A DNA stretch of 64,000 bases, from the NCBI GenBank assembly GCA_031216755.1, contig JARUHG010000001.1:1054001-1118000 (forward strand), written 5' to 3'. The notes beneath the pieces were generated by a model, which worked only from the letters and a program-made list of their open reading frames with translations, ran no database searches and was not told the DNA's origin. Of this stretch, positions 35,253-44,700 are shown one piece after another. How positions within the stretch are numbered: the first letter of the stretch is position 1; each line of letters starts with the position of its first letter. The DNA comes from Lysobacter arvi. Lineage in GTDB: Bacteria > Pseudomonadota > Gammaproteobacteria > Xanthomonadales > Xanthomonadaceae. The position numbers and the translations under genes are program-made.

Positions 35253-36245
35253 ATGACCATCCCCACCCGCTTCAACACGTTCCGCATCCACAGCGACGCC
35301 AGCGGGTACCGCAGCGGCATCGAGGCGGTTTCGCTCGATGCGCTCGCCCCGGGCGAAGTGGTGATCAAGGCGGCGTACTCCTCCGTCAACTTCAAGGACG
35401 CGCTTGCGGGCACCGGACAGGGCAAGATCCTGCGCCGGTTCCCGCTGGTGGGCGGCATCGATGTCGCCGGCCATGTCGTCGCTTCCACCGATCCGAAGTT
35501 CAAGGAAGGCGATCCGGTGCTGGTCACCGGTTGCGGGCTCAGCGAGACGCGCGACGGCGGTTACGGCGAGTACGCGCGACTGGAATCGAAATGGGTGATT
35601 CCGCTGCCGACCGGCCTGAGCCTTCGCGAGAGCATGATCCTCGGCACGGCCGGTTTCACGGCCGCACTCGCCTTGCTGCGCATGACCGAGAACCGCCAGA
35701 CGCCCGAGCTCGGTCCGCTTGCCGTCACCGGCGCAACCGGTGGCGTGGGCTCGCTTGCGGTCGACATCTTCAGCCGCGCCGGCTTCGAGGTGCACGCCAT
35801 CAGCGGCAAGCCCGAGCACGCCGATTACCTCAAGGAAATCGGCGCCACGCGGGTGCTGGGCCGCGATGCGCTGGCGACCACGCGACCGCTGGAGTCGGCG
35901 CAGTTCGGCGGCGGACTCGACAACGTCGGCGGGCCCATGCTCGCCAGCCTCCTCGCCCAGACGACGCCGTACGGCAACGTCGCCAGCGCGGGGCTGGCTG
36001 CGACGGCCGAGCTGGATACGACCGTCATGCCCTTCATCATCCGCGGCGTGTCGCTGCTGGGCGTCGCGTCGGCCGGCACCGCGCGCGACATTCGCGAGCG
36101 CGTCTGGGAGCACCTGGCCGACGACTGGAAGCCGCGGCACCTGGAGCGCATCTGCATGCGCGAAGTGGGCTTGCAGCAATTGCCGGACGTCTTTTCGACG
36201 ATGCTGGCCGGCGGCTCGCTGGGACGTACGCTGGTCGTGATCTGA
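35253..36245 (+). CDS. YhdH/AcuI-type zinc-independent oxidoreductase
   Basis: This 330-residue medium-chain dehydrogenase/reductase resembles YhdH/AcuI, an NADPH-dependent acrylyl-CoA reductase. Segments include AYSSVNFKDALAGTGQGKILRRFPLVGGIDVAGHV, the nucleotide site VTGATGGVGSLAVDI and GGLDNVGGPMLA. It lacks the zinc-binding cysteines of alcohol dehydrogenases. It may detoxify acrylyl-CoA or a related enoyl compound. A ribosome-binding site with GGAG precedes the ATG. Confidence 0.92.
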   Translation: MTIPTRFNTFRIHSDASGYRSGIEAVSLDALAPGEVVIKAAYSSVNFKDALAGTGQGKILRRFPLVGGIDVAGHVVASTDPKFKEGDPVLVTGCGLSETRDGGYGEYARLESKWVIPLPTGLSLRESMILGTAGFTAALALLRMTENRQTPELGPLAVTGATGGVGSLAVDIFSRAGFEVHAISGKPEHADYLKEIGATRVLGRDALATTRPLESAQFGGGLDNVGGPMLASLLAQTTPYGNVASAGLAATAELDTTVMPFIIRGVSLLGVASAGTARDIRERVWEHLADDWKPRHLERICMREVGLQQLPDVFSTMLAGGSLGRTLVVI

Positions 36246-36282
36246 CGCACGGAACGGGCGCGCGGAACGTTCGCCGCCGCTG

Positions 36283-36310
36283 TTGCGGGGGCCATGGCGC
36301 TGGCTACAAT
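36283..36310 (+). promoter_or_regulatory. Promoter of the PilH-like response regulator gene
   Basis: TTGCGG at 36283-36288 and TACAAT at 36305-36310 are separated by 16 bases and lie 25 bp before the ATG. Confidence 0.5.
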
Positions 36311-36334
36311 CGCCACACGTTCAGGGGGACATTC

Positions 36335-36700
36335 ATGGCACGCATTCTCATCGTCGACGACTCGCCGTCGCAGCTCATGGGCATCCGGCGGATCGTCGAG
36401 AAGCTCGGCCACGAGGCGCTAACGGCCGAGGACGGTGCGGCCGGCGTGGAGGCCGCCAAGCGCGAGCTGCCCGACATGATCCTGATGGACGTGGTGATGC
36501 CGAACCTCAACGGCTTCCAGGCCACGCGCTCGATCACGCGCGACCCGACGACCTCGCACATCCCCGTGGTCCTGGTCACCACGAAGGACCAGGACACCGA
36601 CCGCGTCTGGGGCATGCGCCAGGGCGCGAAGGCCTACCTCACCAAGCCCTTCAGCGAGGGCGACCTGTCCGACGTGATCGGCCAGGTCATGAAGCGCTGA
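36335..36700 (+). CDS. Single-domain response regulator (PilH-like)
   Basis: This 121-residue receiver domain has Asp8/Asp9, the phosphoryl-acceptor Asp52 (ILMDVVMPN), Thr82/83 and Lys104 (LTKPF). Sequence style resembles the twitching-motility regulator PilH, but the gene stands alone and no histidine kinase is nearby. GGGGGA before ATG 36335 is a good ribosome-binding site. Which kinase phosphorylates it cannot be told from the window. Confidence 0.9.
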   Translation: MARILIVDDSPSQLMGIRRIVEKLGHEALTAEDGAAGVEAAKRELPDMILMDVVMPNLNGFQATRSITRDPTTSHIPVVLVTTKDQDTDRVWGMRQGAKAYLTKPFSEGDLSDVIGQVMKR

Positions 36701-36706
36701 GCTTCA

Positions 36707-36826
36707 TCACCAGCAGCGGTCGATCGCTTCGACCAGGATCGCCACGGCGGTGATGCCGCAGACGCCCCAAAGGAAACAGATCGCGTTGCGCGTCCAGCGT
36801 GCGCCGGCTTGCAGTCGGAAGTTCAT
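36707..36826 (-). CDS. Possible small membrane protein, 39 residues
   Basis: On the minus strand, ATG 36826 opens a 39-codon frame (MNFRLQAGARWTRNAICFLWG, then a hydrophobic run to ILVEAIDRCW) with one probable membrane helix. GGAGG lies 20 bases upstream, which is far, but an ATG at 36839 in another frame has it at the ideal 7-base spacing and encodes 50 residues of a less protein-like sequence reaching 36687. It is convergent with the response regulator gene. Only the hydrophobic pattern supports this call. Confidence 0.4.
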   Translation of the reverse strand: MNFRLQAGARWTRNAICFLWGVCGITAVAILVEAIDRCW

Positions 36827-36903
36827 CCTGCGATGGCATCAGACGACCTCCCGTCGTTCCATCGGATAAATCCCAATCCGGCCTGATCCATGCGGAACAA
36901 AAC

Positions 36904-36926
36904 AAAGGCGCCTGTGCGGCGCCTTT
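36904..36926 (-). terminator. Intrinsic terminator of the hsp20-cbpA operon
   Basis: AAAGGCGCC-tgtgc-GGCGCCTTT is a perfect 9-bp stem 27 bases after the cbpA stop. On the minus strand it runs into TTTGTTTTGTT, a proper U-rich tail. Confidence 0.88.
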
Positions 36927-36952
36927 GTCGTATCCGGCTCCCGCACCTGCCG

Positions 36953-37858
36953 TCAGGCTCGCCGCCAATCGTCCCCGAAGGCGTCGCGCAGCCGCTCGTA
37001 GGCTTCGCGCTCGGCTTCCGTGTTGGGTCGCGGCGCCAGCACTTCCAGCTCGACGATCTGGTCGCCCGGCGGCTGCTTGCCGGTGGGATCGTTGGGCAGG
37101 CCACGACCGCGCAGGCGCAGCTTGCGCCCCGCTTCGGAATTGGCGGGGATCTTCAGCTCGACGGCGCCGCCCAGCGTGGGCACGCTGACCGTCGCACCGA
37201 GCGCCGCCTCCCACGGGGCGATCGGCAGGACGTGGATGACGTTACGACCGTCCACTTCGAACTGCGGGTTGGCGGCGTATTCGATCTCCAGCAGCAGGTC
37301 GCCGTGCGCGCCCTGCCCGGCCAGGCGAATCACCTGCCCCGGGCGGATGCCCTTCGGCACGCGCACGTCGAGCGTGCGGTTGTTGACCGAAATGCGCACC
37401 GTGCCGCCCTCGTACACGGTCTCCAGCGAGACGGCGAGCTTCGCGCGCGAGTCGCCACGCGGCTGCTGGCCGGCGCCGCGTTGCTGGCCGAAGCCACCGC
37501 GGCCGAACAGGCTTTCGAAGAAGTCGGAAAAACCGCCGCCCGCACCGCCGCCGGCGAAGATTTCCTCGAAGTCGACGCCACCGCCGTAGCCGCCTCCGCC
37601 GAAGCCGCCCGGCGGCGGCTGGACCTCGTCGCCCGGCCGGTAGCCGCGCGCACGCAACTGATCGTAGGCCGCGCGCTTCTGCGGATCGCGCAGCGCCTCA
37701 TAGGCCTCGTTGACGGCCTTGAACTTGTCTTCGGCGCCGGCTTCCTTGCTGACGTCGGGGTGGTATTTGCGCGCAAGACGGCGATACGCCGACTTGATCT
37801 CGGCGTCGCCGGCGCTGGGCTCGACGCCCAGGGTTTCGTAGTAATCCTTGAACTGCAT
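36953..37858 (-). CDS. cbpA: DnaJ-family co-chaperone CbpA
   Basis: This 301-residue co-chaperone has a J domain at residues 1-70 with His33-Pro34-Asp35 in KYHPDVS, a Gly/Phe-rich linker (about 78-130), and C-terminal substrate-binding domains without the DnaJ zinc finger, as in CbpA. It stimulates DnaK and may bind curved DNA. It follows the hsp20 gene by 80 bp on the same strand, forming a heat-shock pair, and is closed by a strong terminator. Confidence 0.94.
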   Translation of the reverse strand: MQFKDYYETLGVEPSAGDAEIKSAYRRLARKYHPDVSKEAGAEDKFKAVNEAYEALRDPQKRAAYDQLRARGYRPGDEVQPPPGGFGGGGYGGGVDFEEIFAGGGAGGGFSDFFESLFGRGGFGQQRGAGQQPRGDSRAKLAVSLETVYEGGTVRISVNNRTLDVRVPKGIRPGQVIRLAGQGAHGDLLLEIEYAANPQFEVDGRNVIHVLPIAPWEAALGATVSVPTLGGAVELKIPANSEAGRKLRLRGRGLPNDPTGKQPPGDQIVELEVLAPRPNTEAEREAYERLRDAFGDDWRRA

Positions 37859-37938
37859 CGATCATCCGTCCGAGTAGCCTGGCCTGCGGGAAGGCTCCCG
37901 CAGGCCAGCAGGGTAACGCACTGCGCACGCCAGACCGG

Positions 37939-38412
37939 TTACTGGGTGCGATCGCCCTGGTGAACCTGGATGCGGCGCGGCGCGCTTTCCGGACGCTTGG
38001 GGATCACGATCTGCAGGACCCCGTGCCGGCCGTGCGCCTGGATGCCGTCCGGATCGGCGCTGTCGGGCAGCGCGAAGCGGCGGTGGAAACTGCCGTAACG
38101 GCGCTCGATGCGCGAGAAGCGTTCGGTCTCGGTCGAGGTCTCGCTGCTGCGCTCGCCCTTGATCGACAGGATGCCCTTGTCCATGGACACCTCGATGTCC
38201 GCCGGGTCGATGCCCGGCAGATCGGCGTACAGCACGAAGCGGTCGTTCTCTTCCTTGACGTCCACGCTCGGCGCCCACTGGCTGGTCACGACCGAGCTGT
38301 CGTCGGAATCGTTCTGGTCGATCAGTCCCTCGAACAGGCGGTCGAAGGCCTGCTTCATTTCCTGGTGGACAGAGGCCTGGCGCGGCCAATGACGGTAACG
38401 GACGATGTTCAT
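37939..38412 (-). CDS. Small heat-shock protein (Hsp20/alpha-crystallin family)
   Basis: This 157-residue holdase has an alpha-crystallin domain at about residues 45-140 (WAPSVDVKEENDRFVLYADLPGI, GVLQIVIPK) and a C-terminal RIQV tail motif for oligomer contacts. GGAGGA lies 6 bases before ATG 38412. Upstream is a sigma32-like promoter (38484-38511), so heat induction is expected. It likely holds unfolded clients for CbpA/DnaK encoded just downstream. Confidence 0.94.
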   Translation of the reverse strand: MNIVRYRHWPRQASVHQEMKQAFDRLFEGLIDQNDSDDSSVVTSQWAPSVDVKEENDRFVLYADLPGIDPADIEVSMDKGILSIKGERSSETSTETERFSRIERRYGSFHRRFALPDSADPDGIQAHGRHGVLQIVIPKRPESAPRRIQVHQGDRTQ

Positions 38413-38483
38413 CGCACTCCTCCAAATGGCGTTGATTGGGCCCGATTGCGGGTGTGTCGGCGGCGACGTCGCCGCCAGGGCGG

Positions 38484-38511
38484 AAGTAGGCGCGACCGTG
38501 CGCTTTTCAAG
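38484..38511 (-). promoter_or_regulatory. Sigma32-type heat-shock promoter of hsp20-cbpA
   Basis: Read on the minus strand, CTTGAAA (38511-38505) is followed after 14 bases by CCTACTT (38490-38484), close to the sigma32 consensus CTTGAAA and CCCCATNT. It is about 70 bp before the hsp20 start. The -35 element sits inside a perfect GCGCTT-n3-AAGCGC inverted repeat (38500-38514). Confidence 0.7.
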
Positions 38512-38584
38512 CGCTCCCCACGCCTTGACGCCAACTTCCCGTCCGCCGTCTAGAATCCGTTAAGCCCACACCCAAGGAACCGGC

Positions 38585-39070
38585 ATGACCATCCAGATCG
38601 GCGAGCGCATCCCCGAAGTCCCGCTGCAGCGCATCCGCGAGGGCGTGGAGACGGTGGACACCAACGCGCTCTTCGATGGGCGGCGAATCGTGCTGTTCGC
38701 GGTGCCCGGCGCTTTCACGCCCACCTGTTCGGAAAAGCACCTGCCCGGCTTCGTGCAGCACTTCGACGAATTCCGCAGCCGCGGCATCGAGGTCGCCTGC
38801 ATGGCGGTCAACGACCCCTTCGTGATGCAGGCCTGGGGCGAAAGCCAGAACGTGCCCGAAGGCCTGATGATGCTGGCCGACGGCAACGGCGACTTCGCGC
38901 GCGCGCTCGGCCTGGAACTGGACGCCAGCGCCTACGGCATGGGCCGCCGCGCGAAGCGTTTCGCGCTGTACGCCGACGATGGCGTGGTGAAACTGCTCAA
39001 CGTCGAGGCGCCCGGCGAGTTCCGCGTGTCCTCCGCCGAACACGTGCTCGAACAGCTCAAGCACCTGTGA
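38585..39070 (+). CDS. Prx5-type peroxiredoxin
   Basis: This 161-residue thiol peroxidase has the peroxidatic Cys48 in PGAFTPTCSEKHLPGF and a second cysteine at 72 (VACMAVND). It reduces hydrogen peroxide or alkyl peroxides using glutaredoxin or thioredoxin. It matches the short Prx5/PrxII group without a fused glutaredoxin. A TAGAAT -10-like box is at 38551-38556, with TTGACG at 38525-38530, although the 20-base spacing is long. It is divergent from the heat-shock operon. Confidence 0.93.
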   Translation: MTIQIGERIPEVPLQRIREGVETVDTNALFDGRRIVLFAVPGAFTPTCSEKHLPGFVQHFDEFRSRGIEVACMAVNDPFVMQAWGESQNVPEGLMMLADGNGDFARALGLELDASAYGMGRRAKRFALYADDGVVKLLNVEAPGEFRVSSAEHVLEQLKHL

Positions 39071-39075
39071 GGCGA

Positions 39076-39186
39076 GAAGCGAAGAGAGTGAGGAGAAGTG
39101 AGAAATGAGCGAAAGCGACGCTACAGCGCCGCCCCAACGTCTCCGGTTTCTACGCTCACTCCTCGCTCCTCCTCACTCACTCCTGG
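39076..39186. repeat. Heptad-like inverted repeat (AGTGAG / CTCACT) between prx and pbpC
   Basis: The left arm (about 39086-39110) contains GAGTGAG, AAGTGAG and AATGAGC. The right arm (39154-39186) can be read in 7-bp units GCTCACT, CCTCGCT, CCTCCTC, ACTCACT. It lies between convergent genes, and its end forms the stop codon and last residues (ARSE) of PbpC. The left arm is not strictly 7-periodic. Confidence 0.6.
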
Positions 39187-41569
39187 CTTCCAGGCGGAAC
39201 CCCACGCGCGACCAGGCTCCGCTGTCGGCGAGCGCGGTCAGCGTGTGTTCGCCCGGCTGATCGAAGTCGTGGACGAAGGCGCCCTCGCCTGCCGATTCGC
39301 CGATCAGGCGCCCGTCCAGCAGCCAGCGCACGCGCGCATCGCCGCCCAGCGCGCGCAGCGACAGCCGCACCGCCCGCGCGCCGCCCGGAGCGGGCGCAAG
39401 CGTGGCCGAATCGTCCACGCCCTCGATGCGCAGTTCCTGTACCGCATCGCGCCCGTCGGCAACGCAGTCGGGCGACAGTGACGGCAAACGCGCGGCGGCC
39501 CGCGCCGCATTCGTGAGCCACGGCGATGCGAGCGCAGGCCAGCGCGCGATCTCCCGGGAAGCGCGCACGTGTGCCGCAGCGCAGTCCGCCGACAGTCGCA
39601 ACCCGGTGCGCGCATCGACATCGAACCGCTCCACGCCGGCGCTCCACAGCCGCGCGTCGCGTTCGGCGAAGGTCGGCGGGACCGAGCCATCGAGCATCCA
39701 TGCTTCGCGCCGCTGACGGCACAGTTGCGGTGCGTCCGGATCCGGCGGCAGGCCGAGCGGCCAGCAGATTTCCACCTTGGCCACGGTCGCCGGCGGGGGG
39801 CGGGAGACGGCATCGGCGCGCTGTCGCGGCAGGCTGTCGATGACCTCGAACATCAGCGGCAGCGCGGTGATCGCGCCGTATTGACCCGGCAATGGCGTGC
39901 CGTCCGGCCGACCGACCCACACCCCGACGGTGTAGCGACGCGTTCCGCCCAGTGCCCATGCGTCGCGAAAACCGAAGCTCGTGCCGGTCTTCCAGGCCAC
40001 GCGCGGCCGCCCGCGGGGATCGAACGTATCGGCCGCGCTGCCCGGACGTGGATTGGCTTCCAGCATCCCGCGCACGATCCACGCCGCGCCGGGCGACAGC
40101 AGGCGCCGGTCCACGCGCTGCGCATCGTCGGTGTAGCGCACGTGTCCGGCGACGCCGTCGCGGTTGAGCGCGGCATAGGCGCCGACCAGATCCTCGAGCC
40201 GCGCGCCCGTGCCGCCGAGGATCATCGACAGGTTCGGCGTCGCCCCGGGCGGCCACTGCAGCCGTATGCCGGCGTGCGCCAGCCGCGCGGAGAATCGCGA
40301 GGGACCGACGCGATCGAGCAGATCCACCGCGGGCACGTTGAGCGAGAGCCGCAGCGCCTGCGCCGCGCCCACCGGTCCGTTGAACGCGGCGTCGAAATTG
40401 CCCGGGCGGTAATCGCCGAACGCCTGCGGGGCATCGACCAGCAGCGACTCGGAATGGATCAGCCCGTCGTCGAGCGCCAGGCCATACAGGAACGGTTTGA
40501 GCGTCGAGCCCGGCGATCGCCACGCCTTCACCATGTCGACGTGGCCCACGCGCGCGGCATCGGCGAAGGCCAGCGAACCGACGTAGGCGCGCGCTTCCAT
40601 CGTCGCGTTGTCGACCACCAGGAGCGCGGCGGACGTGCGTTCGGGCAATTGCGAGAAGTAGGCGGCGACGCGGTCTTCGAGCGTGCGTTGCAGGTCCAGA
40701 TCGAGCGTGGAGACGATGCGCGCCGCCGTCGGGCGATCAGAGCGCAGCCGTTGCGCGAGCAGGGGCGCATGGCGCGGCGGTTGCAGCGATCGCGCGACCA
40801 CCGGCTCCACGCGCGCATCGGCCACCTGCGCCGGCGTCCACACGCGCATCTGCTGCATGCGCGCCAGCACCTTGTCGCGCGCGGTGCGGGCACGCTCGGG
40901 CTCGCGATCCGGGCGCAGCCGGCTGGGCGATTGCGGCAACACCGCGAGCAGCGCGGCTTCCGCATGCGACAGCCGCGAGGACGGTTTGCCCAGGTACGCC
41001 CAGCTGGCCGCCTCCACGCCTTCCACCGTGCCGCCGAACGGCGCATGGTTGAGATAGAGCGAAAGGATCTCGCGCTTGGACAGGTGCACTTCCAGCTGCA
41101 GTGCGCGCAGCATCTGCCGCAGCTTGCGCGTCGGCGTGCGCCGGTTCGACACCGCCGCCTCCTGCCGCGTGTCGAGGATGCGGGCCACCTGCATCGTGAG
41201 CGTGGACCCGCCGGACACGACGCGCCCACTGCGCGCCCATTGCCCCGCCGCGCGCAGCATCGCGACGGGGTTGATGCCCGGATGCCGCCAGAACCAGCGG
41301 TCCTCGTACGTCAGCAAGGCCTGCACGTAGAGCGGCGAAACCTGCGCCGGCTCGATCGGATAGCGCCAGATGCCACCGCGATCGGCGAACGCGCGCAGCG
41401 GCGTGCCGTCGGCGGCGGTGACCACGGCGCCGCGGTCGCGGGTGTCGGGCAACGGCAACGGAAACGCGAGGTCGCCGAGCATCGCGACGACGAGTAGCAG
41501 TTGCCCGGCGAGGAGCGACTTCAGCGCGAGCTTCGAAGAACGGTTCGAAGGTGCGTGCTTCTTACTCAT
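39173..41569 (-). CDS. pbpC: Penicillin-binding protein 1C
   Basis: This 798-residue bifunctional enzyme has an N-terminal membrane anchor, a glycosyltransferase domain (YEDRWFWRHPGINP, GGSTLTMQVARIL) and a transpeptidase domain with SxxK in SPGSTLKPF near residue 356, SLN, and KTGTSFGFRDAW near 528. A C-terminal BiPBP_C domain follows (APGGARAVRLSLRALGG). ATG 41569 (MSKKHAPSNRS) is chosen; the frame upstream runs only through a REP element. It is paired with the alpha-2-macroglobulin gene, a conserved association in which PbpC is thought to repair peptidoglycan where the anti-protease acts. Confidence 0.95.
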   Translation of the reverse strand: MSKKHAPSNRSSKLALKSLLAGQLLLVVAMLGDLAFPLPLPDTRDRGAVVTAADGTPLRAFADRGGIWRYPIEPAQVSPLYVQALLTYEDRWFWRHPGINPVAMLRAAGQWARSGRVVSGGSTLTMQVARILDTRQEAAVSNRRTPTRKLRQMLRALQLEVHLSKREILSLYLNHAPFGGTVEGVEAASWAYLGKPSSRLSHAEAALLAVLPQSPSRLRPDREPERARTARDKVLARMQQMRVWTPAQVADARVEPVVARSLQPPRHAPLLAQRLRSDRPTAARIVSTLDLDLQRTLEDRVAAYFSQLPERTSAALLVVDNATMEARAYVGSLAFADAARVGHVDMVKAWRSPGSTLKPFLYGLALDDGLIHSESLLVDAPQAFGDYRPGNFDAAFNGPVGAAQALRLSLNVPAVDLLDRVGPSRFSARLAHAGIRLQWPPGATPNLSMILGGTGARLEDLVGAYAALNRDGVAGHVRYTDDAQRVDRRLLSPGAAWIVRGMLEANPRPGSAADTFDPRGRPRVAWKTGTSFGFRDAWALGGTRRYTVGVWVGRPDGTPLPGQYGAITALPLMFEVIDSLPRQRADAVSRPPPATVAKVEICWPLGLPPDPDAPQLCRQRREAWMLDGSVPPTFAERDARLWSAGVERFDVDARTGLRLSADCAAAHVRASREIARWPALASPWLTNAARAAARLPSLSPDCVADGRDAVQELRIEGVDDSATLAPAPGGARAVRLSLRALGGDARVRWLLDGRLIGESAGEGAFVHDFDQPGEHTLTALADSGAWSRVGFRLEARSE

Positions 41570-41608
41570 GCGCGTCAGCCTGCCCTGCGCCGTCGCAGCC
41601 TGCAGAGC

Positions 41609-41717
41609 CGTCATCCCCGCGAAGGCCGGGACCCCGGCTGTCACGCATTACGAAAACGACGCGACGGCAAACGGACGCACACCCAGCCTGGGTCCCGGCT
41701 TTCGCCGGGATGACGGG
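41609..41717. repeat. Opposed pair of REP-like hairpins between the macroglobulin gene and pbpC
   Basis: Units at 41609-41637 (CGTCATCCCCGCGAAGGCCGGGAC...) and 41687-41717 (...GTCCCGGCTTTCGCCGGGATGACGGG) face each other across about 49 bp. They fill the 186-bp gap between two co-oriented genes and could lower read-through or protect the upstream transcript. Confidence 0.85.
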
Positions 41718-41755
41718 CTTTGCTCCGCACTTCAATTCGCACGCCACGTCGAACC

Positions 41756-44700
41756 TCACTTCCCTCCCGGCTGCGTCACCGTCAGCGTGGCCGGCGCGAC
41801 CTTGCCGACGCCGCGCAGCTCCGGACGGTACATGTCCTCCACCAGCGACGGCGGCACGGTGTAGGTGCCCGGCGTCACCGCGCGGACGAGGTAGAACACG
41901 CGCGCCGTGTCGCCGACGTCGAGCTTCAGCGCCGCCACGTAACGGTCGTCGCGGAACTCTTCGTGGCGGACTTCGGCGGCCTCGTCGCGATCGCTCAGCT
42001 CGATGCCGTCGATCACCACGCCCGCCCACTGCTTGCCGTCGCCGAGATTGAAGTTTTCGATCTCCAGCCCCGCAGGCAGAAGATCGGTGAGCAGCGCGTC
42101 GGGCATCGGCCGGCTTGCGCGCACGTTCACCTGCACGATGAGCGCGTCGCCCTCGGCAAGCGTGCCGCCGGTCCACGGCGTGCCGTCGGTCGCGTAGTAC
42201 TTGCGCTCGATGTCGATCACGGACTTGTCCGGCGCCGGCGCGGTGCGCGGGACGCCCGCGATTTCGAAGCTCGCGTACAGCGGCGGCTCGCCCTTGGGCG
42301 TGAAACTCACGCCCCGCGCGACGGCGGCGGCATCGAACAGCCGGCCGATCAGCCGCGACGGACCGGCGTCGCTGGTCGCGTCGCCGACCTTCCATTCGCC
42401 CGACACCTGCTTGCCCTGGTCGGCCATGAGTGCCTTGCCCAGGCGCGCGATGGCCACCTGCTCCTGCGTGCTCAGCCACAGCCAGCCGCTGTTGCGCCGC
42501 GCGTCGAGCTCCTTGCCCAGCGCGGCGGAGCGCGCGTCGAACTCCGGCTTGTCGAGCTTGTGTTCGTGCACCAGGGCGATCATCAGGGCATCGTCGCGCA
42601 GGCGGCTGCCGTAATCGCCCAGGTACTCCGGACGGCTCGCCGCGTCGCGCGCGAAGCCTTCGGCGATCGCCTTCGCACCGCGCGCCTTGTCGCCCTGCAG
42701 CGACAACGCGATGCCCAGATGCACCAGCGGCAAACCGGTGAGGCTCTGCTTGCGCTCGTTGTCGTACAGCGCGCGCAGCGTGCCCAGCGGCGCGCGATTG
42801 ACGCGCGCGAGCGCATAACCGGCATAGGCCTGGTAGGCGAACTTCAGGTGTTCGCGGCGGTCGTAGCCGAAGAACGGCGCGCCACCGGACAGCAGGTCCT
42901 CGTTGAGCACCTTGAGCGCCTTCTGCAGCATCGCGTCCGGCACGGCGAAGCCCGCTTCGCGCGCGTCCAGCAGGAACTCGACGACGTACGGCGTGATGAG
43001 CGGGTTGACGTAATCGCCGTCGCCCCACATCGAGAAATGGCCCGAGCCGATCTGCATCGCCGCAAGGCGCCCGAACGCGCCTTCCATCCGCGCGCGGCGT
43101 TTGGCCGCGTCCAGGCCCGTCGTGCCGAGCATCCGAGCGGTGGCGTCGTCGAGTTCCAGCGCGGCGAAGCCCTTGCTGGTGGTCTGCTCGGCGCAACCGT
43201 AGGGATATTCGAGCGCGCCCTGCAGCGCCGTGGCGAACGGAATCGGCGGCAGCGCGCTGACCGACAGGCGCGCGTTGACCGATTCGGGCATGAGGCCATC
43301 GGCGAGCGCCTGGTCCAGCGCGATCCCGCCCAGCGAATCGAGCACGCGCGTCCGCGCACGGACGACCGAGGGCCAGGCCGGCCGCACCGGAAGGTCGTAA
43401 TGGCGATCGACCTTGACGCCGTTTCCGTCCACGCGCACGCGTACCTGCGCGACGGTCATGCCCGGGCGCGCCTGGAGCGGGAACGTGTAGGTCGTCTTTG
43501 CCTCGGAGGCGAGCTGCGCCGTGCGCGTGCCGTCGGCGATGGCGATCGGGCCCTCTGCGGTCACCTGAACCTTGAACGTGCCCGCGCGCCCGGTGAAGTT
43601 CTGCACGTCGAGCGTGACGTTGCTCCTGTCGCCCGGCGCGAGCACGCGCGGCAGGCTGGCTTCGGCGAGCACCGGCGCGCGAACGACGGTTTCCGCCGCG
43701 CGGCTCCCGTAGCGGTTCGCCGAATACACCAGCGCCGACACGCGCAACGTGCCGTTGAAATCCGGCACCGGCAGGCGCACGCGCGCGTTGCCCTTCGCGT
43801 CCAGTTTCACCGGTCCTGCGAACAGGTCGACCGTCTGCACCTTCGCCGTCGGACGGCGCGCCTGCGGCAACGCCGCCAGTGCCATGTCGCCGCCGAAGCG
43901 GATCTTCGCCATGCTGCCTTCGAAGCTTTCGATCACGCGTCCATAGACGTCGTACGCGTCCACGCCCAGGCGACGTTGCGCGAAGAAGTGCGCGGCGGCG
44001 TCGGGCACCGGGAAACGCGTGATGTTGAGGATGCCCACGTCCACCGCCGAGACGGTGACGAACGCGTCCTGGCCGGCGAGCTGCGGCACGCTGACCGTCA
44101 GCGGAAGGTCGCGCTCGGGCTGCATCTGCTTCGGCACCGACAGGCCCACCGCCACCTTGCGGTCGCGACGGTCCATCGGTACGTACGCGACGCCCACCGC
44201 GCGCGCCGGCGTCACCTTGCTCGGCGCGCTGCCGCCGCGGAACACCAGCGCCGTGACGTAGACGTCGTGGCGCTCCCAGTCCTTCGTCACCGGGATCTCG
44301 AACGTACTGCCGGCCTTGGCGTCGATGTCCTGCACGTAGAGCATGCGGTCGGTCTCGACCATCAGCAGGCCCTTGCCGGCGTGCGGCGGCGTCAGCGTCA
44401 CCTTCAGCGTGTCGCCGGCGCGATAGGACGTCTTGTCGAGCGCGAGCTTGACCTTGTCCGGGCGCGCGTCCAGGCCGCGGTTCTCGTCGTTCCAGCTCCA
44501 GCCGGCCGTGAACGGATAGCGCGTGGTGAGCTTCGTCGCCGGATCGAACACGTCCAGGCGGTAGTCGCCCCATTCGACGGGGAAATCGACGCGCGCGGGC
44601 GAGGCGCCGACGTCGACGGTCCTGGTTTCGATGTCCTCGTAGCGGCGGGTGAAGTCGTAGTCCCAGCCGTCGTCGCCGTGGTTCCAGTGATAGTCGCGAT

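Noticed and set aside
38525-38556. Ordinary sigma70 promoter for the peroxiredoxin gene
   Set aside because: TTGACG and TAGAAT are 20 bases apart, too long for confidence, so it is mentioned only within the gene entry.
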